From contig NZ_FNFN01000008.1 in the NCBI RefSeq assembly GCF_900101045.1, positions 124,001-188,000 on the forward strand: DNA of 64,000 nt. Direction: 5' to 3'. This DNA is from Nocardioides sp. YR527 (GTDB taxonomy: Bacteria > Actinomycetota > Actinomycetes > Propionibacteriales > Nocardioidaceae). This document shows, piece by piece, positions 24,435 to 33,421 of the stretch. The notes beneath the pieces were generated by a model that saw nothing but the letters and a program-made list of their open reading frames with translations, searched no databases and was not told the DNA's origin. The position numbers were made by a program, and so were the translations under genes. Each line of letters opens with the position of its first letter. Position 1 is the stretch's first letter.

Positions 24435-27200
24435 ATGCACCCCACTCGTTCCCTGCTCACCCTGACCACACTTCTCACGATGCTGGCGGCTCTGTTCGCC
24501 ACATCCCCAGCGACCGCGGCCGACAGGACGGCCGCGGCGACGCGAACCACCTCGGCCTGGCTCCACGACTCTCTCCGGGTCGACACCGCCGACCTGCTGT
24601 CACGCTCCGACCTCGTCCTCGCCACGGCACCATGGCGTGCCGACCAGGCCGTACCGCTCGCCAACGGCGAGCTCGGCGCCGGCGTCTGGGCAGCCAACGG
24701 CTGGACCGCCCAGCTGAACCGTGGGGATACCTTTCCGGAGCTGAAGTCGGCCGGCCAGCTGGTGCTGCCGGGCCTCTACGACCTCTCCTCCGCCGAGGAC
24801 TACCGCGGCCGCCTCTCGTTGCACGACGCGACGCTCACCCAACGCGGCAACGGCATGACGGTGCGCAGCTACGTGCGCGCCGACGCCGACCAGCTCGTCG
24901 TCGAGGTGGAAGGTGCCGACCCCGACGAGCAGCAGACCGCCGAGCTCGGCCTGTGGCAGGGCCGTACGCCGACCGTGTGGGCCCACGGTGACACGGCTGT
25001 CGTCGCGGAGACCTTCACCGACGAGTCGAACGGCCGCTCCACCGGGCAGCTGGCCGCGCTGACCGCCCAGGCACGCGACGTGCGGGCCGAGGTCATCGAC
25101 GATCTCGGCGTACGGCTGAAGTTCCGCCCTGGTGCTGATGGGAGGTTCCGCATCGTGCTCGGTGTTCCGTCGTGGGCAGGCGAGGACGTGGCCCGCTCGG
25201 CGGCCGCTGCCACCCGGCTTCCGTCGAAGCCGCAGCGGAACCACCTCGACGAGTGGCACCGCTACTGGGAGGGCGCGGCGCCCATGCGCCTGGACAGCCC
25301 CGACGGATCCGCCCGCTACTTCGAGGCGCTCCGGGCCATGCAGCTCTACGTCGCGAAGGCCTCCAGCGGCGGCGCGGTGCCGGCCAGCCACGGCGGGGTG
25401 ACCAGCCTCTGGTCCTCGTACCGCGACGACATCCACTGGTCCTCGGACGCGTGGTGGCACTTCAACCTGCGGCAGCCGGTGTGGGCGAATCTGGGCGCCG
25501 ACACCGCCGACCAGAACGACCCCTACTTCGACCTCTACCTCGACAGGATCGAGGAGATGAAGGCGTGGACGCAGAAGAACTGGCCGGAGGCCGAGGGGAT
25601 CTGCGTCCCTGAGTTCCTGGTGTACGACGGCACCGCCGAGGCGTGCGTGAGCGCGATGGAACCCTCGTGGCTCAACCGCATCCTCTCCACCGGGGCAGAG
25701 CTGGTCGAGAACGTCCGTCTCCAGGCCGACTACACCGGAGACCGCGAGCTCCTGCGCCGCGCCTATCCGCTGCTCGAGGGTGTCGCCGAGTTCTACCTCT
25801 CGGTTCTGGAGGAGGGCGAGGACGGCCGGCTGCACCTGCACCACGTCAACGCGCTGGAGACGCAGTGGGACACGACCGACCCGACGCCCGACGTGGCCGG
25901 CATGCGCACGATCTTCCCGTTCCTGGCCGAGGTCACCCGCGAGCACGGGGACGTACGCCTCGCCGAGCAGATCGAGGCGGCGATCCCCCGGCTCCCCGAG
26001 CTGCCGACGACGGTCCGCGACGGCAAGGAGGTGATCGCCTGGTCCGCGACCGACGAGGAGGACCACAACACCCAGAACCCCGACCTCGAGGCGATCTGGC
26101 CGTGGCGGGTGGTCGGCGCGGAGGACCAGATCGCTCACGACACCTTCACCACGCGCGTGTTCGACCAGACCCGGGAGTGGGCCTCGGACGCCCAGCAGGC
26201 CGCATGGCTGCACCGTGCCGACGACATGGTCGACCTGCTTGAGCAGGGCACGAGCGACTTCCAGGTGTTCGACAACGGCTTCGCCGCACACAGCAAGAAC
26301 CACGACCCGCTGCGCGGCGGCGGCTTCTACGACACCTGGAACGCCGTCGTGGCCTCCACGGTCCAGGACGCCCTCGTGCAGGACGACCACGGGACGGTAC
26401 GGGTCGCGCCCTCGATCCCGGAGGACTGGAGCGTCACCGGCGCCGTCCAAGTCCCGGGCGGACACCGGGTCTCCGTCGAGGTGCGGGACGGCGAGCCCAC
26501 CCTCGTCGGGATCGAGGCCGGGAGCCGTGACCGGCTCACGATGGCCAACCCGTGGCCCGGCCAGCGGGTCGAGGTGCGGGACGCTCGCGGCCGGCTCGTC
26601 GAGCACGGCTCGGGGGACGTCATTCGGTTCGCCACCACCGAGGGTGCGTCCTACCGGATCACGCCTGCCGGGGCGAGCTATCGCTTCGTCGCTCTCGGCG
26701 GCTCTGCCGCGCAGGCCCCGCTGGAGCTGGGCTCCAGGACGTACGGCGTCGCAACGAGCACGCCCCAGGTGGTCAGCGACACCGTGCACGTGCTCGCACC
26801 GAGCAAGCTGCGGGCCATGTTGCGCGCGCAGGAGGGTGCGCCGATCTACGCGGATCGCGCGTACGTGGTCGACGACCTGCCTGACGAGCTCGCCGGGACG
26901 ATCATGGTGAGGGGCGCCAACGACGACTCCAAGGTCGTCTCCGAGGAGTACCTCACCCTGGAGATCTCCGAACCCACCACGGTGTGGGTCGCGTTCGACG
27001 ACCGCGGCGAGGGCGTGTGGTGGCCGCGATGGCTCACCGACGGCGGTTGGACCCGTACGTCCTCGACGCTGGGCACCACCGACCGGCAGATGGTGCTCTT
27101 CCGGAAGGAGGTGCCGGCCGGCACGCTCACGCTCGGCGGCAACTCGGGAGTCTCCGGACAGGGCGGATCCAGCTACGTCACGTTCGTACAGGAGCCCTGA
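24435..27200 (+). CDS. Secreted six-hairpin glycosidase (GH95-like, function not assigned)
   Basis: The 921-residue protein starts with a signal peptide ending near ATAADR. Next come an N-terminal beta-sandwich domain (VPLANGELGAGVWAANGW near 70-87, LNRGDTFPEL near 92) and an alpha/alpha-barrel (WSSDAWWHFNLRQPVW near 335, LRRAYPLLEGVAEFYL near 440, HNTQNPDLEAIWPW near 545). The last 300 residues hold beta-sandwich domains. Parts recall GH95 and DUF5703-type glycosidases, but I do not see the GH95 NIN and QIDGNFG motifs, so the specificity probably differs. It is divergent from the importer operon and ends four bases before the LacI gene. Confidence 0.78.
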   Translation: MHPTRSLLTLTTLLTMLAALFATSPATAADRTAAATRTTSAWLHDSLRVDTADLLSRSDLVLATAPWRADQAVPLANGELGAGVWAANGWTAQLNRGDTFPELKSAGQLVLPGLYDLSSAEDYRGRLSLHDATLTQRGNGMTVRSYVRADADQLVVEVEGADPDEQQTAELGLWQGRTPTVWAHGDTAVVAETFTDESNGRSTGQLAALTAQARDVRAEVIDDLGVRLKFRPGADGRFRIVLGVPSWAGEDVARSAAAATRLPSKPQRNHLDEWHRYWEGAAPMRLDSPDGSARYFEALRAMQLYVAKASSGGAVPASHGGVTSLWSSYRDDIHWSSDAWWHFNLRQPVWANLGADTADQNDPYFDLYLDRIEEMKAWTQKNWPEAEGICVPEFLVYDGTAEACVSAMEPSWLNRILSTGAELVENVRLQADYTGDRELLRRAYPLLEGVAEFYLSVLEEGEDGRLHLHHVNALETQWDTTDPTPDVAGMRTIFPFLAEVTREHGDVRLAEQIEAAIPRLPELPTTVRDGKEVIAWSATDEEDHNTQNPDLEAIWPWRVVGAEDQIAHDTFTTRVFDQTREWASDAQQAAWLHRADDMVDLLEQGTSDFQVFDNGFAAHSKNHDPLRGGGFYDTWNAVVASTVQDALVQDDHGTVRVAPSIPEDWSVTGAVQVPGGHRVSVEVRDGEPTLVGIEAGSRDRLTMANPWPGQRVEVRDARGRLVEHGSGDVIRFATTEGASYRITPAGASYRFVALGGSAAQAPLELGSRTYGVATSTPQVVSDTVHVLAPSKLRAMLRAQEGAPIYADRAYVVDDLPDELAGTIMVRGANDDSKVVSEEYLTLEISEPTTVWVAFDDRGEGVWWPRWLTDGGWTRTSSTLGTTDRQMVLFRKEVPAGTLTLGGNSGVSGQGGSSYVTFVQEP

Positions 27201-27204
27201 CCGG

Positions 27205-28215
27205 TCAGCGCGGCGGTGCGGTGGACTCCCGCACGACGAGCTCCGGGGCGGGGTCGGCGATCATCTCGTCGGCCATCTCCCCGGTCTCGATGCGGCGGAC
27301 CACGCTGCGTACCGCCGCGCGGCCCATGTCGTAGAACTGCATCTTGACCGCGGTCAGCGGTGGCCAGGTGTTCTCCGCGGTCCAGGAGTCGTGCACGGTG
27401 GCCACGGACAGGTCCTCGGGGACCCGGATCCCGTCAGCTCGTGCGGCGGCGAGCAGACCGATGGCGGCGTTGACGTTGGCGACCACGATCCCGGTGGGCC
27501 TCGGCTCCCGCTCCATCAGCCGCCGCAGGGCGGTACGGCCGTTGTCTGCGGTGTAGCCGACCCGGGTCTCGTAGTCCGGTCGGACCGGTAGCCCTGCCGC
27601 GAGAAGGGCCTCCTTGTAGCCGACCCGCCGTCGCTTCGCCGTGAACGACCGGGGAAGGCCGTTGGCGAAGGCGATCCGCTCGTGGCCGAGGTCGATCAGG
27701 TGCTGGGTGGCGATCCGGGCACCGGTGCGGTCGTCGAGGGCGACCGAGCCGACGTGTCCCGGGTAGGTCGAGTTGATCAGCACGATCGGAGCGCCCGAGG
27801 CCAACAGCTCCCCCATCCCCGCCGGCGCGACACCGTCGCCCACCTGGATGACCATGCCGTCCACGCGCCCCTCACCGATGAGCCGGGCGATCATCTCGCC
27901 CCCGGGACGTACGTCGTCGGCGCGGCCGAGCAGCAGGGTGTAGCCCTTCTCGGCGGCCTCGTCCTCGGCTCCGTGCATGAGCTCGGTGAACAGGGCGTTG
28001 GTCAGGTCGGGCACAACCAGGCCGACCACCTGCGTGCGCGCCGACTTCAGCGCGCGACCGGCGAAGTTGGGGCGGTACTGGAGATCCTTGGCCGCTTCCA
28101 CGATCCGCTTGCGGGTCGCCTCGCTCACCCGCGCCGACGGCGCGTCGCTGAGCACCCGCGAGACAGCGGAGATCGAGACGCCGGCAAGGGCTGCGACATC
28201 GCCGAGGGTGGCCAT
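27205..28215 (-). CDS. LacI-family transcriptional regulator
   Basis: The 336-residue protein has an N-terminal helix-turn-helix (TLGDVAALAGVSISAVSRVL), a hinge helix (FAGRALKSART) and a periplasmic-binding-like effector domain (VDGMVIQVGDG, STYPGHVGSVALDD). I chose the ATG at 28215 because it places the DNA-binding domain at the usual position. In-frame starts at 28302 and 28311 would add a 29-32 residue proline-rich tail and overlap the CoA-transferase gene. It probably binds the CG-centred sites at 24203-24378 and 29482 (inference). Confidence 0.88.
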   Translation of the reverse strand: MATLGDVAALAGVSISAVSRVLSDAPSARVSEATRKRIVEAAKDLQYRPNFAGRALKSARTQVVGLVVPDLTNALFTELMHGAEDEAAEKGYTLLLGRADDVRPGGEMIARLIGEGRVDGMVIQVGDGVAPAGMGELLASGAPIVLINSTYPGHVGSVALDDRTGARIATQHLIDLGHERIAFANGLPRSFTAKRRRVGYKEALLAAGLPVRPDYETRVGYTADNGRTALRRLMEREPRPTGIVVANVNAAIGLLAAARADGIRVPEDLSVATVHDSWTAENTWPPLTAVKMQFYDMGRAAVRSVVRRIETGEMADEMIADPAPELVVRESTAPPR

Positions 28216-28291
28216 GGGCCGCAGCCTAGCTCTGCCCGGCAGCGGCGTCTTGGGACTCGACTGCTCCGGCGTGGCAGGAGCCGGTCGGCCG

Positions 28292-29461
28292 TCATCGGCC
28301 ATGCGTGTCACCCCCGAGCGGATCGGCTCCGAGCGGGTCGGCGCCGTCGCGCAGGATGCCGTGCTCGCCGAGCCGGGGTGCGCCCCGACGATGGCGGAGG
28401 ATCTCGCCGTCGACGCGGATGGGGCTCCGCGTGGTCGTCAGGGTCACAGGCGTGCCGCCCGGTTCCGGGGCCGAGCGCTCGACCTCCTGGGTCATCTCGA
28501 ACGCGGCGAACTCCGGGGAGGCGAGCAGCTCCTCGAGGGTGAGCACCGGTGCGATCCAGGCACGCTCGTGGTCGGTCCGCGCGTCCATCCAGGAGGCTGT
28601 GGTGTCGCGGGCGAGGGCGGCGGCGATCCGGTCGCTCACCCGGTCGGGCCGGTCCTCGGCTTCTGTGGCCAGGTCCGCGTCACCCAGGGCGGTCGCGAGC
28701 TCGTCGAGGGGTGCTCCGGCGAGCGCGACGTAGCCGTCCTTCGTGGCGAAGATCCCGCTGGGTGCCGGGGCGGATGTCGGCGAAGAGCGAGGTTCGTCGT
28801 CGCTCTCTGGGCGGATCAGCAGCGTGGCCTGCAGGTCGAGCATGCCCTCGAGCAGGCTGGTCTCCACCAGCCCACCGCGGCCGGTGCGGGCGCGGCGTAC
28901 GAGCAGTGCGGTCACGCCTTCGGCGAGGTGGCAGCTCATCAGGTGGTCCGCCAGGGAGAGGCCGATCGTCATCGGCCGGTCCGCGCCGGCGAGCCACGTC
29001 GCCCCTGACACCGCCTGGGCCAGGAGGTCCTGGCCGGGCCGGCTCGCCCAGGGACCGGTGTCGCCGTAGCCCGAAGCGCTCGCGTAGACCAGTGCCGGGT
29101 TGAGCTCGCGCACGCTCGCGTAGTCGAGGCCGATGCGTTCCATGACCCCGGGCCGGAAGTTCTCGATGAGTACGTCGGCGCGAGCGACGAGGTCCTTCAC
29201 CCGAGCCAGGTCGTCCGGATCCTTGAGGTCGGCGACCACCGCCTCCTTGTTGCGGTTCATGGCATGGAACGAGAGCGTGTCCCCCGCCGCCGAGCGACCC
29301 GCGAACGCGAGCGTCCGGCCGATCTCGCCGGTACGGGGACGCTCGACCTTGATCACCCGCGCACCCAGATCCGCCAGCCTCAACGCCGCGACAGGGCCCG
29401 CCAAGAACTGGCTGAAGTCCAGGACCACGGTCCCGGCGAGAGGCAGATCCTCCGGTTGCAT
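28292..29461 (-). CDS. Class III CoA-transferase (second copy)
   Basis: The 389-residue protein closely resembles the one at 18474-19622: VLDFSQFLAGPVAALRLADLG near the start, NRNKEAVVADLKD near 75 and catalytic Asp in SRPGQDLLAQ near 156. The ATG at 29461 follows GGGGAG. Unlike the other two copies it has no adjacent binding-like or hydratase gene. Its immediate downstream neighbour is the LacI regulator, and a LacI-type site lies 21 bases upstream of its start. It may serve the same CoA-transfer step under sugar control. Confidence 0.87.
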   Translation of the reverse strand: MQPEDLPLAGTVVLDFSQFLAGPVAALRLADLGARVIKVERPRTGEIGRTLAFAGRSAAGDTLSFHAMNRNKEAVVADLKDPDDLARVKDLVARADVLIENFRPGVMERIGLDYASVRELNPALVYASASGYGDTGPWASRPGQDLLAQAVSGATWLAGADRPMTIGLSLADHLMSCHLAEGVTALLVRRARTGRGGLVETSLLEGMLDLQATLLIRPESDDEPRSSPTSAPAPSGIFATKDGYVALAGAPLDELATALGDADLATEAEDRPDRVSDRIAAALARDTTASWMDARTDHERAWIAPVLTLEELLASPEFAAFEMTQEVERSAPEPGGTPVTLTTTRSPIRVDGEILRHRRGAPRLGEHGILRDGADPLGADPLGGDTHGR

Positions 29462-29481
29462 CGCCACTCCCCCTCGCGCGA

Positions 29482-29493
29482 TCAATCGTTTGC
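29482..29493. promoter_or_regulatory. LacI-type operator TCAATCGTTTGC
   Basis: It differs by one base from the site at 24243-24254 and lies 21 bases before the CoA-transferase ATG, so it would link this gene and the LacI gene to the 24-kb promoter. Confidence 0.55.
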
Positions 29494-29532
29494 GCAAAGC
29501 CTACGTCTCAGCCGACGTGGAGAGCAACCCAT

Positions 29533-29826
29533 GTCGAGACGTCACCTACGTCGGGCGAGACGTCAGGCGCGTCGGGCGAGACGTCACAGCGCTGCCGACT
29601 CGGCCGGCGCGGCTGACCTCTCGGCCGAGGTGACGAGGCAAGCAGCGCCGAGGCGTCACGTACGTCAGTCGAGGCGTCACGTACGTCGGCCGAGCTGGCA
29701 CGGCACTGCCAACTCGGGCGGCGCGGGTGACTTCTCGAGCGACGCGCGTGACCTTTCGGATGAGGTGACGAGCAAGCAGCGCCGAGGCGTCACGTACGTC
29801 GGCCGAGTTGGCACAGCGCTGCCGTC
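29533..29826. repeat. Degenerate GC-rich direct and inverted repeat region
   Basis: This non-coding stretch is built from variants of one 20-22 base motif in both orientations. Examples are CGAGGCGTCACGTACGTC at 29649 and 29783, GACGAG..CAAGCAGCGC at 29632 and 29768, and GGCCGAGYTGGCAC at 29688 and 29800. No protein-like frame is visible. It merges into the clean tandem array at 29827. Related sequence recurs at 56369-56440. Confidence 0.65.
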
Positions 29827-29910
29827 TCGGCCGACGCAGCTGACCTCTCGGCCAACGCAGCTGACCTCTCGGGCGACGCGGGTGACCTCTCGGGCGACGC
29901 GGGTGACGCC
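29827..29910. repeat. Four tandem 21-bp units (TCGGSCRACG...GACCTC)
   Basis: Exact 21-base periodicity: 29827-29847, 29848-29868, 29869-29889 and 29890-29910. Each starts TCGGSCRACGC and ends TGACCTC or TGACGCC. The array abuts the stop codon of the aldehyde dehydrogenase at the 3' end of the long minus-strand operon. Confidence 0.8.
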
Positions 29911-29919
29911 TCGGGTGGG

Positions 29920-31422
29920 TCAGACGTGCAGGGTGCCGTCGATGCGACGCGGAGTGCCGGTGTGGCCGTCGCGCAGCTCCTCGGGAAGCAGGTGCTCCGG
30001 CGCGTCCTGCCACACCAGCGGGCGCAGGAACCGGCGCATGGCGGTGACACCGACCGAGGTGTGCAGGGTGTTGGTGGACGGCCACGGTCCGCCGTGGTGC
30101 TGCGCCCAGGAGACGCGTACGCCAGTGGGGAAGCCGTTGAAGACGAGGCGTCCGGCGACCGGGGTGGCCGCCGCGACGAGTCGTCGGGTCAGCACGGACT
30201 CGTCGGGCTCGGCGTGGAGGGAGGCGGTGAGGGACCCGGGCACCTGCTGCAGCGCCGCGACGAGGTCGGCCTCGTCGGCGTACCTCACCACGACGGCGGC
30301 GGGGCCGAAGCACTCCTCGAGGAGCTCCGGAAGTTCCGCCGAGCCGGTCACCAGAAGGCCCGCGGCGGCCCAGGCGGGCTCGCTCTGCTCCTGCGCCGTC
30401 ACGGCGGAGGTGACGCCGGGCGTCGAGGCGAGGCGGCCGAGGATCTCGCGGTAGGAGCTCGCGATGCCGATGTTGAGCAACGGCTGTGCGACCGACTCGG
30501 CCAGAATCGCGGCCAACTCCTCGACCAGCGCGTCACCGGCCTTCCCGGCCGGCACGAACACCAGTCCCGGCTTGGTGCACAGCTGCCCGCCCGACCCCGT
30601 GATCGAGGCGGCGAGGCCCTCGGCGATGGCCGCCCCGCGAGCCGCGGCGGCACCGAGGGTGACCACGAGCGGGTTGAGGCTGCCGAGCTCGCCGTAGAAC
30701 GGGATCGGCTCGGGGCGGGCGTTGACCAGGTCGAGCAGCGCCCGTCCACCGGCGGGCGAGCCGGTGAAGCCGACCGCCTTGACGAGCGGGTGCACGACGA
30801 GGGAGGCACCGGCCTCGCGACCGTGGACCACACCGACCGTCCCCGGCGGCAGCCCGAGGTCCTCGACCGCGGCACGCAGTGCGTCGAAGGCGAGCTGCGA
30901 GGTCAGCGGGTGCGACTCGTGCGCCTTGACCACGACCGGGCACCCGGCCGCGATCGCGGAGGCGGTGTCGCCACCCGGCACCGAGAAGGCGAGCGGGAAA
31001 TTGCTGGCCCCGAACACGGCGACCGGGCCGAGCGGCACGAGCATGCGGCGTACGTCGGGGGCAAGGCCCAGCGGCGTCTGACCTGCGTGGTCGATCGCGG
31101 CCTCGAGGAAGCTGCCCTCACGAACGGCCTCGGCGAAGAGACGCAGCTGGAAGGTGGTGCGGCCGACCTCGCCCTCCAGGCGAGGCCGGGCCAGCCCGGT
31201 CTCCGACATCGCGGTCTCGACGAGCCCGGCGCGACCTCCCTCGAGCCGGTCGGCCATCGCCTCGAGCAGGCGGGCGCGCCCCTCGCGACCCAGCGCCGCC
31301 AGCGCCGGCACGGCGAGATGGGCCTCCGTGACGACCCGGTCGACCTCCTCGCTGGTGGTGGCCTGCAGCTCGGTCGGGATCTCCTCGCCGGTGGCGGGGT
31401 TGTGGGAGGACAGGACGGTCAC
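29920..31422 (-). CDS. Aldehyde dehydrogenase, alpha-ketoglutarate semialdehyde type
   Basis: The 500-residue protein has GASNFPLAFSVPGGDTASA near residue 133, the general-base Glu in FYGELGSLNP near 254 and the catalytic Cys in GGQLCTKPG near 290. This pattern is typical of 2,5-dioxopentanoate (alpha-ketoglutarate semialdehyde) dehydrogenases, the last step of oxidative pentose routes. The GTG start overlaps the stop of the XylX-like gene (GTGA). It is the last gene of the 38.9-29.9 kb operon and would deliver 2-oxoglutarate to the TCA cycle. Confidence 0.85.
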   Translation of the reverse strand: MTVLSSHNPATGEEIPTELQATTSEEVDRVVTEAHLAVPALAALGREGRARLLEAMADRLEGGRAGLVETAMSETGLARPRLEGEVGRTTFQLRLFAEAVREGSFLEAAIDHAGQTPLGLAPDVRRMLVPLGPVAVFGASNFPLAFSVPGGDTASAIAAGCPVVVKAHESHPLTSQLAFDALRAAVEDLGLPPGTVGVVHGREAGASLVVHPLVKAVGFTGSPAGGRALLDLVNARPEPIPFYGELGSLNPLVVTLGAAAARGAAIAEGLAASITGSGGQLCTKPGLVFVPAGKAGDALVEELAAILAESVAQPLLNIGIASSYREILGRLASTPGVTSAVTAQEQSEPAWAAAGLLVTGSAELPELLEECFGPAAVVVRYADEADLVAALQQVPGSLTASLHAEPDESVLTRRLVAAATPVAGRLVFNGFPTGVRVSWAQHHGGPWPSTNTLHTSVGVTAMRRFLRPLVWQDAPEHLLPEELRDGHTGTPRRIDGTLHV

Positions 31423-32618
31423 AGCAGGTTCCTTCCGGCGAGGTTGCGCATCAGGTCGGCGACGCCGAAGTCCCACGGCGCGCACTCCTCGCTCGCCCGG
31501 ACGCGGTTGACGAGGGTGCCGAGCTCGGGTGCGGAGATCCGGACGACGTCGCCCGAGTGGTGGGTGAACCCCATGCCGGGCTCGTCCCGGTCGTCGGAGG
31601 GCGCGAACATGGTGCCGAGGAGCAGCACAGCCCCGTCGGGGTACTGGTGGTGCGGGCCGATCAGCTGGCCGACCAGATCCGCAGGATCGCGGCTGATCGC
31701 ACGCATCGACGAGGTGCCCAGCATCTTGAAGCCGTCCTCGCCGAGCACCTCGAGCGAGACCGTCATGGCGCGCACGTGGTCGAGGGTGAAGCCGTCGTCG
31801 AAGAGCCGTACGAACGGGCCGATGGCACAGGCGGCGTTGTTGTCCTTGGCCTTGGGCAGCAGGAGCGCCGAGCGGCCCTCGACGTCGCGCAGGTTGACGT
31901 CGTTGCCCAGGGTGGCGCCGACGATCCGGCCGTCGGCGGCGACGACCAGCGCGACCTCCGGCTCGGGGTTGTTCCAGCGCGACGCGGCCAGCACCCCGAC
32001 CTCGGTCGCGGTGCCGACCGCGGACAGCGGCTGGGCCTTGGTGAAGATCTCCGCGTCGGGCCCGATGCCGACCTCGAGGTACTGGCTCCACATGCCGCGC
32101 TCGCGCAGCACCTCCTTGAGTCGCAGCGCCTCCGGCGAGCCGGGGACCAGCTCGTCGAGCCCGCCGCCGATCGCCGCGGTGATCTCGGCCCGCACGGTGG
32201 CCGCGGCGTCGGCCTCACCCCGAGCGCGTTCCTCGATGAGCCGCTCCAGCATCGAGACCACGAAGGTCACCCCGGCGGCCTTGACCGCCTGCAGGTCGAC
32301 CGGCGCGAGCAGCCAGGGGCGGGTGGCATCGCGGCCCTCCGGCGGCGTGTTGGCGAGCAGATCGGCCACCGTGGCCAGCGGCTCGCCGGGCACGTCGGCC
32401 ACCGCGGCGGCGGGGTCGGTCTGCTCGCAGAGGTCGCGCACCGTCGCGAACCTCCCGCTCATGTCGTACGCAGCGCCGTCCCGCACGACGACGACGCTCG
32501 GGCCGCCTGCCGCCGGGTCCCAGACGCGTCCCACGAGCGTGGGGACGGTGCCATCGGGGGGTTGGGCGGCGGGCAGGGTGGCGGCCAGGTCGGGCCCCCA
32601 GTCGGTGGTGGCGGTCAT
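31419..32618 (-). CDS. FAH-fold 2-keto-3-deoxy-pentonate dehydratase (XylX-like)
   Basis: A 399-residue FAH-superfamily protein, longer than the hydrolase at 8742-9602 and close to XylX of the Weimberg route. Key regions are NPEPEVALVVAADGRIVG near 232 (metal Glu pair), GNDVNLRDVEGRSALLLPKAKD near 256 and GTMFAPSDDRDEPGMGFTHH near 347. It would dehydrate a 2-keto-3-deoxy-pentonate to 2,5-dioxopentanoate. Coupling to the semialdehyde dehydrogenase is strong context. The preferred sugar (xylose, arabinose, other) is not readable. Confidence 0.82.
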   Translation of the reverse strand: MTATTDWGPDLAATLPAAQPPDGTVPTLVGRVWDPAAGGPSVVVVRDGAAYDMSGRFATVRDLCEQTDPAAAVADVPGEPLATVADLLANTPPEGRDATRPWLLAPVDLQAVKAAGVTFVVSMLERLIEERARGEADAAATVRAEITAAIGGGLDELVPGSPEALRLKEVLRERGMWSQYLEVGIGPDAEIFTKAQPLSAVGTATEVGVLAASRWNNPEPEVALVVAADGRIVGATLGNDVNLRDVEGRSALLLPKAKDNNAACAIGPFVRLFDDGFTLDHVRAMTVSLEVLGEDGFKMLGTSSMRAISRDPADLVGQLIGPHHQYPDGAVLLLGTMFAPSDDRDEPGMGFTHHSGDVVRISAPELGTLVNRVRASEECAPWDFGVADLMRNLAGRNLL

Positions 32619-32632
32619 CGGTGGTCCTCCGG

Positions 32633-33421
32633 TCAGGCTCGTACGAATCGGGGTACCCGCTTCTCGGCGAACGCGGCGCGGCCCTCGGCGGCGTCGGCGG
32701 TCGCGAAGCAGACGGTCTGGATGTCACGCTCGTAGGTGACCGCCTGCTCCAGAGGCATGTTGGCGGCGGCGGCGAGGTTGGCCTTGGCGGTCTCGACCGC
32801 GATCGGGGCCCGGCTCGCGATCGTCTCGGCGAGGTCGAGGGCGCGCGGGAGAAGCGCCGCGGGCTCGTGCAGCTCGCTGACCAGACCCCAGGCGAGCGCC
32901 TGCCGCGCGTCGATCGGGTCGCCGGTCATCAGCATGATCGCGGCGTTGCTGGGTCCGATCGAGCGGTCGAGCAGGGCGGACATGCCACCGCCGCCGATCC
33001 AGCCGAGTTTCACCTCGGCGGCGGCGAGCTTCGCGGTGGTCGACGCCAGCCGGATGTCGCAGATCAGCGCGGTCTCCAGGCCGCCGCCGAGGGCGTACCC
33101 GTTGATCGCGGCGACGACCGGCTTGCGCAGCACCTTGAGCGAGTCGCAGTAGTCCTCCCGGTTGCGGAAGGCCCACGGGGTGGCGTACTTGTCGAGCTCG
33201 GCGATGTCCGAGCCCGCGCAGAAGGCGCGGTCCCCGGCGCCGGTGAGCACCACGACCCGCACCTCGTCGGCCTCGTTGCACCAGCGCGCCAGCGCGACGA
33301 GCGCGTCGGACATCTCCTGGGTGACGGCGTTGAGCTTGGCGGGCCGGTTGAGGGTGATCACGCCGATGTGGCCGCGCTGCTCGAACAGCACCTCCGGGCA
33401 GGTCGACTCAGGTGCGGTCAT
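32633..33421 (-). CDS. Enoyl-CoA hydratase/isomerase (crotonase) family protein (triad copy B)
   Basis: The 262-residue crotonase has the oxyanion-hole segments RAFCAGSDIAELD near 68 and GYALGGGLETALICD near 106, and a Glu in AEVKLGWIGGGG near 132 at the usual general-base position. It acts on acyl-CoA thioesters. The ATG overlaps the stop of the binding-like gene. In the fucose operon the same slot is taken by a MaoC protein, a non-homologous hydratase, which suggests that the CoA-transferase and binding-like pair needs a hydratase/dehydratase partner. Confidence 0.87.
   Translation of the reverse strand: MTAPESTCPEVLFEQRGHIGVITLNRPAKLNAVTQEMSDALVALARWCNEADEVRVVVLTGAGDRAFCAGSDIAELDKYATPWAFRNREDYCDSLKVLRKPVVAAINGYALGGGLETALICDIRLASTTAKLAAAEVKLGWIGGGGMSALLDRSIGPSNAAIMLMTGDPIDARQALAWGLVSELHEPAALLPRALDLAETIASRAPIAVETAKANLAAAANMPLEQAVTYERDIQTVCFATADAAEGRAAFAEKRVPRFVRA

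Noticed and set aside
29827..29910. Short regular repeats considered as a CRISPR array
   Set aside because: Units are directly adjacent with no spacers and no cas genes nearby.
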